From Bacteroidota bacterium (GTDB taxonomy: Bacteria > Bacteroidota > Bacteroidia > Chitinophagales > Chitinophagaceae): a stretch of 10,662 nt of DNA. Position 1 is the stretch's first letter. Every line of letters begins with the position of its first letter. Of this stretch, positions 4,740 through 10,662 are shown piece by piece. The translations under genes and the position numbers were made by a program. The DNA lies in contig CANGUS010000040.1 of NCBI GenBank assembly GCA_947457085.1, positions 1-10,662 on the forward strand. Reading direction: 5' to 3'. Below the pieces are notes generated by a model. The model was not told where the DNA came from. It searched no databases and saw only the letters and a list, made by a program, of their open reading frames with translations.

Positions 4740-6389
4740 CTATTTTACACGAATAAGTACAATGTACTTTTTCATTTTTTTAATTTTTTCTTCAAAACTT
4801 AAATTCGATAGGGAATTGTTTTGAGTAATATTTATTTTTTCTGGCAACGATTGTACTAAATTGATTAAGAAATTATTTTTAATTCCATAAGATACATTTT
4901 CAGCTTTTGAAATGCCAGAATTAATGATGCCTATTAATTCACAATTGGAATTAAATATAGGTCCTCCACTATTTCCTGGTTGCACGGGGATCGTAGTTTG
5001 AAAACTGTTGATAGCGCTTTTATAGCCGGTTTTTGCACTTATTTTCCCATCTGTAAATTTAACATCATTTCCCATCCCTGACAATGCAAGTGGAAAACCT
5101 AATGTAAAGGCATCTGTTCCCAACTCAAAAGAATTTGCGGTAGGGAATGAATATTCTATTTGAGAAAAATGAGGTTTGTAGGCAATATCATCCATTTTTA
5201 AAATGGCCAAATCATTGTCTGCATCTTTAATTAACACAGTCGCTTTATATGATTTATATGAAGCCGATAGGGTGTCGAATACATCAATTACAAAATGTTT
5301 TCCATTTTCTACAACATGAAAATTAGTAGCTATATATCCTTCGGTGTTTAGGAAAAAACCAGTACCAGTAGCTTTCACATCATTGTTTTGTTGTCCATTA
5401 CCAGATACACTTCCATTCCCCATTTGACTGTAACTGATTTGTTTGAAAGCAATTTCATCAACATTTAAAGTAAATTTACCAATGGCAGCAATCCCAAAAT
5501 TGTTTCCAAAAAATGAAATTTTTGAAGACTTACTAATAACCGTGCTATTTATTGTGTACAAAATATCTGCACCACTAGAAATTACTTTTAATGTGTTGAA
5601 TCCTTTTTCTTCTATTGCAGATGAAAACATTTCTTTGATGTTATAATTGACAGCACCTTCATATACGGATCCGATATAAACATTTTCTTTTGATATGTAA
5701 AAGAAGTTATAATTGTCCCAATCTTTAAAGCCAAAAATTAATCCGCCTCTATCTCCCTCTTTATTTTTTGTCAACTCAATTTTCGTTTCGATGATAAAAT
5801 CTTCTTTATCGAATTTTAAATATTTGTATCTTGATGTCCCTTCTTTTATTTTCGATACTAGTTGAAGTGTACCATTGACGATTGTTACTACTTGTTTTTC
5901 ATTTGTTAGTAATTCCCAGTCAGAAGAATTGTCATTGAAATGGTCTTCAAAAATATCAAAGCGTTGGCCATCCTCGGAAAACTCAGTATATTGATTTTCT
6001 TCTAAAACGTTTTCGGAAAAATTAAATTCTTTCCATAAAGATCCACTCTCATAATAGAATTTTGAAACGCCATTTAACTTCCCTTCTTTATTATATACTT
6101 TGGTAAATTTTTCTTTCCCATTTTTAAAAAACCATTTAACTGTATCAGAGAATTTACTTTTGAAAAATGAATTTGAATCGAGTAACAAAATACTTCCTGA
6201 AAAACATTTTTTCGTATTGGAATAGTTACCAGTATAATTTCCATTAGTTTCTTTATAAATAGAAAAAGAAGCATTGCTTGATGATGTTTTGTTTCCATCT
6301 ATATCAAAATAATATTTTTGATTTACTTGAGCTGAGGCATCTGTCAAATAGCATAAGCTGAATAGGATGAGTAAAATTGTATGTTTCAT
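4740..6389 (-). CDS. Exported trypsin-like serine protease with MORN-like and ConA-like regions
   Basis: The protein has 549 residues and a signal peptide (MKHTILLILFSLCYLTDASAQ). Residues about 24-145 contain MORN_2/YwqK-like repeats (VYNKEGKLNGVSKFYYESGSL). Residues about 147-317 look like a concanavalin-type jelly roll of the LamG/DUF1080 kind (DHFNDNSSDWEL; GGLIFGFKDWDNYNFFYI), a fold often used to bind glycans. Residues about 340-515 are a trypsin-like domain of the Deg/HtrA type. The triad is intact: His358 in TNFHVV, Asp393 in DNDLAIL and Ser474 in PGNSGGP. No PDZ domain follows, unlike typical DegP/DegQ, and the chain ends in a Lys-rich tail. It should act in the periplasm or outside the cell. 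It is followed at 12 bases by a beta-barrel gene and preceded at 9 bases by the 163-residue protein gene. The protease assignment is firm; the two N-terminal domains are read from pattern and less sure. Confidence 0.88.
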   Translation of the reverse strand: MKHTILLILFSLCYLTDASAQVNQKYYFDIDGNKTSSSNASFSIYKETNGNYTGNYSNTKKCFSGSILLLDSNSFFKSKFSDTVKWFFKNGKEKFTKVYNKEGKLNGVSKFYYESGSLWKEFNFSENVLEENQYTEFSEDGQRFDIFEDHFNDNSSDWELLTNEKQVVTIVNGTLQLVSKIKEGTSRYKYLKFDKEDFIIETKIELTKNKEGDRGGLIFGFKDWDNYNFFYISKENVYIGSVYEGAVNYNIKEMFSSAIEEKGFNTLKVISSGADILYTINSTVISKSSKISFFGNNFGIAAIGKFTLNVDEIAFKQISYSQMGNGSVSGNGQQNNDVKATGTGFFLNTEGYIATNFHVVENGKHFVIDVFDTLSASYKSYKATVLIKDADNDLAILKMDDIAYKPHFSQIEYSFPTANSFELGTDAFTLGFPLALSGMGNDVKFTDGKISAKTGYKSAINSFQTTIPVQPGNSGGPIFNSNCELIGIINSGISKAENVSYGIKNNFLINLVQSLPEKINITQNNSLSNLSFEEKIKKMKKYIVLIRVK

Positions 6390-6398
6390 TTTATTCTT

Positions 6399-6890
6399 TT
6401 AATTGACAATTCGATTCCATAGCCAACTTTTGTTTAAAGGGACTAGCCATTCGTTTTCTAATTTTTCTTTCGTATCCACCAAGTTATTAAATAATAAAGT
6501 GTCTGTTTCAATGAAGCCTTTTTCTAACGCATATTTTACTTGATTCATAGGCAATTGTTCTGCCTTGTCTTTTACTAAAAATGTGATGGTCAAGCGGTCA
6601 AATAAGTCAATGCCATATTGGCGTTCAAAACTTTTAATCAATCTTGTCATGCCATCTGTACTGCAGCCACCCACAGAACAATTTGTTTCATCTGCAATGA
6701 CAACTATAAATTGTTGGTAAACAACTTTTGCCCATGACTTTACTTCCTCTCCATGTGATTTCCATTGAATATAAAAATTATACAGTTGCTCATTAATTTC
6801 TAATTCTTCTTGTGCTCTAAAAGCACGATTGCATTGAAAAATCCAAACTCTAGAATGAGCAGATAAATCTTGTGGTATATTTAAATTCAT
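6399..6890 (-). CDS. Conserved Bacteroidota protein, often labelled ABC transporter ATPase
   Basis: This 163-residue protein has no signal peptide and is probably cytoplasmic. I recognise the family by the pattern HSRVWIFQCNRAF near the start, a central FIVVIADE then GGCSTDGMTRLI (Cys76-Ser77-Thr78-Asp79), the YGIDLFDRL segment, and LFNNLVDTKEKLENEWLVP near the end. From memory such proteins in Flavobacteriia and Chitinophagaceae carry the automatic label ABC transporter ATPase, yet there is no Walker A (GxxxxGK[ST]), ABC signature or Walker B here, so I do not support that name. The true function is unknown. The ATG overlaps the TGA of the upstream small membrane protein by four bases, suggesting translational coupling. 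Confidence 0.8.
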   Translation of the reverse strand: MNLNIPQDLSAHSRVWIFQCNRAFRAQEELEINEQLYNFYIQWKSHGEEVKSWAKVVYQQFIVVIADETNCSVGGCSTDGMTRLIKSFERQYGIDLFDRLTITFLVKDKAEQLPMNQVKYALEKGFIETDTLLFNNLVDTKEKLENEWLVPLNKSWLWNRIVN

Positions 6891-7147
6891 TTATGAAATA
6901 GTTTTTTATATAATTTGATAATAGCAGCATCTCCTTTGTAATCGTCCCAAAAAGTAAACAAACTACTCATCAAAATTGCTTGAAAAAGGATTGATTTTAT
7001 TTCCTTGTAAAAACCATTTTCAGATTTAAAAAAATCAATAAAACTCAAAAGATATCCAACAATCAATTGAATTGAAAAAAAGAACAAGAAGTCTAAAATA
7101 AACCGCTTCCAGCTCCAATTTCTAAAAATACTTTTTTGGTTTTTCAT
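6887..7147 (-). CDS. Small membrane protein with two predicted helices
   Basis: This 86-residue protein is not a recognised family. A basic N terminus (MKNQKSIFRNWSWKR) precedes a hydrophobic segment at about 16-40 (FILDFLFFFSIQLIVGYLLSFIDFF), and a second lies at about 49-66 (ILFQAILMSSLFTF), followed by a basic tail ending KKLFHK. Both ends should face the cytoplasm by the positive-inside rule. Its start overlaps the uxs stop by one base (TAATG) and its stop overlaps the next start by four (ATGA), so it is tightly built into the operon, which argues that it is a real gene. Confidence 0.72.
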   Translation of the reverse strand: MKNQKSIFRNWSWKRFILDFLFFFSIQLIVGYLLSFIDFFKSENGFYKEIKSILFQAILMSSLFTFWDDYKGDAAIIKLYKKLFHK

Positions 7148-8088
7148 TAGTTGATGCCTAAAACACTTTTAAAGTAATCTAAGGTAATTTTTAAACCTTC
7201 AGTTCGATTGACTTTTGGTTCCCAATCTAAAATTTCTTTTGCTTTTGTAATGTCTGGCTGGCGTTGTTTTGGATCATCTTGAGGCAAGTCTTCATATACT
7301 ATTTTAGAATTCCCACCGATCAATTGTTGAATTTCTTCAGCGAATTCTTTTAGCGTAATTTCATGTGGATTTCCAATATTGACAGGGTAGGCATAGTTGC
7401 TTTTCAGTAATTTGTAAATACCCTCCACTAAATCACCAACATAACAAAATGAACGTGTTTGAGATCCATCGCCAAATACCGTAATATCTTCGCCTTTCAA
7501 TGCTTGGCTCATGAATGCTGGTAATGCACGGCCATCATCTAATCGCATTCTAGGTCCATAGGTATTAAATATGCGAACAATTCTTGTCTGTAAACCATGG
7601 AAAGTATGATATGCCATGGTAATAGCTTCTTGAAAACGCTTTGCTTCGTCATAAACCCCACGAGGGCCAATAGGATTCACATTTCCCCAATATTCTTCTG
7701 TTTGTGGGTGTACCAATGGATCTCCATAAACTTCAGAGGTGGATGCGATTAGCATTCTCGCATTTTTAGCTTTAGCCAAGCCCAATAAATTATGTGTGCC
7801 TAAAGAGCCTACTTTTAATGTTTGAATTGGCATTTTTAAATAATCAATAGGACTTGCTGGAGAGGCAAAATGTAAAATATAATCCAACTCTCCAGGAACA
7901 AATACAAATTTGCTCACGTCGTGGTGATGGAATTCAAAATTAGGATGTTTAAAAAGGTGTTCAATATTTTTAATATTGCCTGTAATCAAGTTGTCCATGG
8001 CAATGACATGGTAGCCTTCTAAAATGAATTTATCACATAAATGTGAACCTAAAAAACCCGCGCCTCCAGTTATTAATACCCTTTTCAT
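7147..8088 (-). CDS. uxs: UDP-glucuronate decarboxylase (UDP-xylose synthase)
   Basis: This is an extended short-chain dehydrogenase/reductase of 313 residues, the usual length of soluble bacterial UXS. It converts UDP-glucuronate to UDP-xylose and CO2 with bound NAD through a 4-keto intermediate (EC 4.1.1.35). Visible signs are the Rossmann motif GGAGFLG (residues 8-14), TSEVYGDP (117-124, supplying the Thr and Glu of the active site), the YxxxK pair Tyr146/Lys150 within PIGPRGVYDEAKR, and GDGSQTRSFCYVGDL (206-220). The PIGPRGVYDEAKR block is highly typical of UXS and separates it from UDP-glucose 4-epimerases and dTDP-glucose dehydratases. It lies 3 bases after the UDP-glucose dehydrogenase gene, whose product is its substrate. 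It acts in the cytoplasm and probably feeds a xylose-containing surface polysaccharide. Confidence 0.93.
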   Translation of the reverse strand: MKRVLITGGAGFLGSHLCDKFILEGYHVIAMDNLITGNIKNIEHLFKHPNFEFHHHDVSKFVFVPGELDYILHFASPASPIDYLKMPIQTLKVGSLGTHNLLGLAKAKNARMLIASTSEVYGDPLVHPQTEEYWGNVNPIGPRGVYDEAKRFQEAITMAYHTFHGLQTRIVRIFNTYGPRMRLDDGRALPAFMSQALKGEDITVFGDGSQTRSFCYVGDLVEGIYKLLKSNYAYPVNIGNPHEITLKEFAEEIQQLIGGNSKIVYEDLPQDDPKQRQPDITKAKEILDWEPKVNRTEGLKITLDYFKSVLGIN

Positions 8089-8091
8089 TAC

Positions 8092-9438
8092 TTATAAATT
8101 TATTATATTTCGTCCAATAGAATTGTAATAGAATCCTTTTTCTTTCATCTCTGACAAATCATATAAATTTCTTCCGTCAAAAATGGCTTTGTTCTTGATG
8201 AGCAATTTTATTTTGTCAAAATCGGGTGTTCTAAACAAGTTCCATTCGGTGCAGATCGCTAAGGCATCGGCTCCTTCAATTGCTTGGTATGGTTCTTCTG
8301 TATAGGTAATTAAGTTTGCTATTTCAGCATGGTTTTGATCAAAATATTCCTTTGTGTTTTTCATCCCTTCCGGATCGAAGCATTTAACAGTAGCTCCTGC
8401 TTCAATTAATTTAGGAATAATATATAAGGCCGGAGCTTCCCGTATATCGTCTGTGTTAGGTTTAAATGCTAAGCCCCAAATCCCAATTGTTTTACCTTTT
8501 AAATCACCATTGAAATAATGAATGATTTTATCTGCTAAGATTGTTTTTTGAATGTCATTTACAGAAATCACAGCATTCAATATATTAAAATGATAATCAT
8601 GCTGAGCAGCTGTTTGCACCAATGCTTGTACATCTTTTGGGAAACAACTTCCTCCATAACCAATCCCAGGAAATAAAAAACGTTTGCCTATTCTATCATC
8701 ACTTCCAATTCCTACACGAATGGTTTCTACATCAGCACCTACTTTTTCACAAAGATTGGCAAGTTCATTCATAAAAGTAATCCGCATCGCTAAGTAAGAA
8801 TTGGCAGCATATTTAGTTAATTCAGCACTTCTTTCATCCATAAAATAAATAGGATTGCCTTGGCGAACGAATGGAGCATACAATTGATGCATCATTTTTT
8901 TAGCTCTTTCAGATTGTGTGCCAATGACTACTCTGTCTGGTTTCATGAAATCATCCACGGCAACACCTTCTCTTAGAAATTCTGGATTGCTCACTACATC
9001 AAACTCCCCGCTAAAATTTTCATTAATTTTAGCTCGAACTTTTTCAGCAGTTCCAACAGGCACTGTACTTTTATTGATAATTACTTTGTAGTTTTTATGC
9101 ACAGATAATATTTTCCCAATATCATCAGCAACACTTAATACATAACGTAAATCGGCAGCACCATCTTCACCTGGAGGGGTAGGCAGTGCTAAAAAAATTA
9201 AATCAGAAGCTTCGACAGCCTCTTGTAAATTAGTAGTAAAAGAGAGCCTTTTTTGTTTTAAATTTCGTTGAAATAAAATATCTAAACCTGGTTCGAAAAT
9301 AACAATTTCGCCGTTTGTTAGACGCTCTACTTTTTTAGTGTCTATATCAACGCAAATCACTTGATTGCCCGATTCTGCAAAACAAGTCCCTGACACTAAG
9401 CCCACATAGCCAGTTCCAATCACTGCAATTTTCATCAT
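8092..9438 (-). CDS. ugd: UDP-glucose 6-dehydrogenase
   Basis: The enzyme has 448 residues, in the normal range for bacterial Ugd. It oxidises UDP-glucose twice with NAD to UDP-glucuronate (EC 1.1.1.22) in the cytoplasm. The N-terminal Rossmann motif is GTGYVG (8-13). Further conserved blocks are KSTVPVGT (123-130), NPEFLREG (151-158), the central KYAANSYLAMRITFMNE and the active-site segment GYGGSCFPKDV with Cys265 as nucleophile. The C-terminal domain contains GLAFKPNTDDIREAP (322-336). The related UDP-GlcNAc and UDP-ManNAc dehydrogenases share much of this pattern; the adjacent UDP-glucuronate decarboxylase gene favours UDP-glucose as substrate. Two ATGs stand in tandem at the start; the first overlaps the TGA of the upstream aminotransferase gene by four bases. 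Confidence 0.92.
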   Translation of the reverse strand: MMKIAVIGTGYVGLVSGTCFAESGNQVICVDIDTKKVERLTNGEIVIFEPGLDILFQRNLKQKRLSFTTNLQEAVEASDLIFLALPTPPGEDGAADLRYVLSVADDIGKILSVHKNYKVIINKSTVPVGTAEKVRAKINENFSGEFDVVSNPEFLREGVAVDDFMKPDRVVIGTQSERAKKMMHQLYAPFVRQGNPIYFMDERSAELTKYAANSYLAMRITFMNELANLCEKVGADVETIRVGIGSDDRIGKRFLFPGIGYGGSCFPKDVQALVQTAAQHDYHFNILNAVISVNDIQKTILADKIIHYFNGDLKGKTIGIWGLAFKPNTDDIREAPALYIIPKLIEAGATVKCFDPEGMKNTKEYFDQNHAEIANLITYTEEPYQAIEGADALAICTEWNLFRTPDFDKIKLLIKNKAIFDGRNLYDLSEMKEKGFYYNSIGRNIINL

Positions 9439-10571
9439 GCTAATGAATTTACTATTTTGATAAAATGATTGATGATATAATCTTGTGTTTTGTCATCCAT
9501 TTCTGTGTGAATAGGTAAAGAGAGTACATGATCTTTTAACCAATCAGTAATGATTAATTCACCATTTCTCATTCCTAATTGCTCAAACATTTTTTGTTTG
9601 TGAGCAGGTATCGGATAATAAATCATTGAAGGGATACCTACTTCATTTAATTTTTGTTGAACCGCATCTCTATCCACTCCTTCCAAAATAACTGTATATT
9701 GGTGATAAACGTGGTGTGCGTATTTTTCTATTTTAGGAGTTGTTATGTTCGGATGATTGGCAAAGCCCTCATCGTATTTTTTAGCTACTTTTCTTCTCGC
9801 GTCACAATAACTATCTAGATGAGGAAGTTTGGCTCTTAAAACAGCTGCTTGCAAAGTATCTAATCTTGAGTTGCAACCTACCATTTCATGAACATATTTT
9901 TTACGTTGCCCATGGTTGGCAACCATTTTTATTTTTTCAGCTAATTCTGTATCATTGGTATAAACGGCACCTCCGTCTCCATAACAACCTAGGTTTTTTG
10001 AAGGGAAAAAAGAGGTAGTGCCGATCGTTCCCATGGTTCCATTGGCCTTTTTTGTTCCATCAGAAAATGTATAGTAACCTCCTATTGCTTGAGCATTGTC
10101 TTCAATCACATATAAATTATGTTTTTTAGCAATTGCTAAAATAGATTCCATATCAGCACTTTGTCCATATAAGTGAACAGGTACGATGGCTTTTGTTTTT
10201 GGTGTAATTAATTTCTCAATTTCATCAACATTGATGGTGAAATTATCTTGATTTACTTCGCAAAAAACTGGGGTTAATTTTAATAAAGCAACTACTTCTA
10301 CAGTTGCAAAATAAGTATGTGATGGCGTTATTACTTCATCACCAGGTTGCAAATTCAATGCCATCATCGCGATTTGCAAAGCATCGGTCCCATTTGCACA
10401 CGGAATTACATGTTTCACACCTAAATAGGATTCTAATTCTTTAGCAAATAATCCAACTTGTGGTCCATTAATAAAAGCAGTAGTGTCAATCACTTCTTGC
10501 ATTGCAGCATCTACTTCATTTTTTATTTTTTGATATTGACTTTTAAGGTCAACCATTTGAATGTTTTCCAA
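9435..10571 (-). CDS. DegT/DnrJ/EryC1 family PLP-dependent sugar aminotransferase
   Basis: This fold-type I PLP aminotransferase has 378 residues and acts on a keto-sugar nucleotide, usually with glutamate as amino donor. Conserved parts are MVDLKSQY at the start, CANGTDALQ (58-66), the cofactor-binding VIEDNAQAIG (155-164, Asp158 to the PLP nitrogen), and TSFFPSKNLGCYGDGGA (186-202) with Lys192 as the internal aldimine. The FFPSKNLGCYGDGGA block is most like WbpE, which makes a 3-amino sugar from a UDP-3-keto-hexuronate, but no WbpA, B or D partner is visible, so the substrate stays open. The longest reading starts at TTG (10571); an ATG at 10556 would trim five residues just ahead of the conserved MVDL. 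Relatives with a few residues before VDLK make the TTG plausible. It is the first gene of the long minus-strand operon. Confidence 0.88.
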   Translation of the reverse strand: MENIQMVDLKSQYQKIKNEVDAAMQEVIDTTAFINGPQVGLFAKELESYLGVKHVIPCANGTDALQIAMMALNLQPGDEVITPSHTYFATVEVVALLKLTPVFCEVNQDNFTINVDEIEKLITPKTKAIVPVHLYGQSADMESILAIAKKHNLYVIEDNAQAIGGYYTFSDGTKKANGTMGTIGTTSFFPSKNLGCYGDGGAVYTNDTELAEKIKMVANHGQRKKYVHEMVGCNSRLDTLQAAVLRAKLPHLDSYCDARRKVAKKYDEGFANHPNITTPKIEKYAHHVYHQYTVILEGVDRDAVQQKLNEVGIPSMIYYPIPAHKQKMFEQLGMRNGELIITDWLKDHVLSLPIHTEMDDKTQDYIINHFIKIVNSLA

Positions 10572-10593
10572 TACAGAAATTTTTATTTGAGTG

Positions 10594-10601
10594 CAAAAAT
10601 A
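10594..10601 (-). promoter_or_regulatory. Probable -7 element of the long minus-strand operon
   Basis: The minus strand reads TATTTTTG, an exact match to the Bacteroidota -7 consensus TAnnTTTG. Transcription would start about 10586-10589, leaving about 15 bases to the TTG at 10571 or 30 to the ATG at 10556. At the -33 distance there is TTA-like sequence rather than TTG, so the upstream half is weak. No other promoter of this type was seen in the short gaps of the operon. Confidence 0.5.
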
Positions 10602-10606
10602 GAATA

Positions 10607-10627
10607 AACAATCTATTAATAATTGTT
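10607..10627. repeat. Inverted repeat upstream of the operon's -7 element
   Basis: AACAAT (10607-10612) is mirrored by ATTGTT (10622-10627) across nine bases that contain the near-palindrome TATTAATA. It lies between the predicted -7 and -33 positions, where an operator could sit. The region is very AT-rich, so chance is a serious alternative. Confidence 0.25.
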
Positions 10628-10662
10628 ATTTTAGAAATTTAAATGCAATTTTACTTTTTATG

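Larger units (their letters stand above)
2309..10571 (-). other. Predicted eight-gene operon
   Basis: Going downstream, the gaps are -4, 3, -1, -4, 9, 12 and 22 bases, with a promoter candidate only at the upstream end and a strong terminator only at the downstream end (2247-2284). The first three genes make sugar nucleotides, the next two encode a small membrane protein and a conserved unknown, and the last three encode exported envelope proteins. Weak internal promoters ahead of the protease gene cannot be excluded. Confidence 0.65.

Noticed and set aside
4734..4770. Inverted repeat AAAGTAC / GTACTTT near the protease stop, followed by T on the plus strand
   Set aside because: The stem is 7 bp with a 23-base loop, its T run faces the strand with no gene, and it sits in the coding end of the protease gene within a continuous operon.
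5443..5646. Plus-strand open frame of 67 codons
   Set aside because: It is a chance frame opposite the ConA-like part of the protease gene.
6074..6298. Minus-strand open frame of 74 codons
   Set aside because: It is another reading frame of the protease gene on the same strand, with no start context of its own.
6399..6890. Naming this gene an ABC transporter ATPase
   Set aside because: No Walker A, Walker B or ABC signature can be seen in the protein.
1..10662. CRISPR array, transposon ends or phage genes
   Set aside because: No regularly spaced repeats and no transposase, integrase, recombinase or phage structural genes were found.

Overview
The window looks like chromosomal DNA of a low-GC member of the Bacteroidota. 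Four things point that way: two sites matching the Bacteroidota housekeeping promoter (TTG, spacer, TAnnTTTG), A-rich rather than Shine-Dalgarno-like start regions, many type I signal peptides ending in Ala-Gln or Cys-Gln, and a 163-residue protein (6399-6890) of a family I know only from that phylum. The genus cannot be read from the sequence.

Layout. Positions 1-200 hold a complete tRNA-Arg(TCT) on the minus strand with a clean intrinsic terminator, and just upstream of it a broken partial copy whose anticodon arm has been replaced by a perfect 7-bp hairpin. A plus-strand unit (about 270-2308) begins at a near-consensus promoter. It encodes a divergent, secreted YidD-family protein followed by two overlapping genes for exported proteins that share a C-terminal membrane hairpin with a PGxG motif and look like diverged paralogs. 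From 10571 down to 2309 the minus strand carries eight tightly packed genes, with gaps from -4 to +22 bases. They probably form one operon starting at a promoter near 10594-10601 and ending at a terminator that lies inside the coding sequence of the convergent plus-strand gene.

The operon has two halves. The promoter-proximal half makes sugar nucleotides: a DegT-type PLP aminotransferase, UDP-glucose 6-dehydrogenase and UDP-glucuronate decarboxylase. The last two together convert UDP-glucose to UDP-xylose, which suggests supply for a surface polysaccharide. Next come a small two-helix membrane protein and the 163-residue Bacteroidota protein. The distal half encodes three exported proteins: a serine protease fused to MORN-like and ConA-like regions, a predicted outer-membrane beta-barrel, and a large protein of unknown function with propeller-like strands and a C-terminal hydrophobic segment.

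The best candidates for something undescribed are the secreted YidD plus paired PGxG-protein cassette and the protease / barrel / unknown-protein envelope module. Function is not proven for either. No CRISPR array, transposase, integrase or phage gene is visible.
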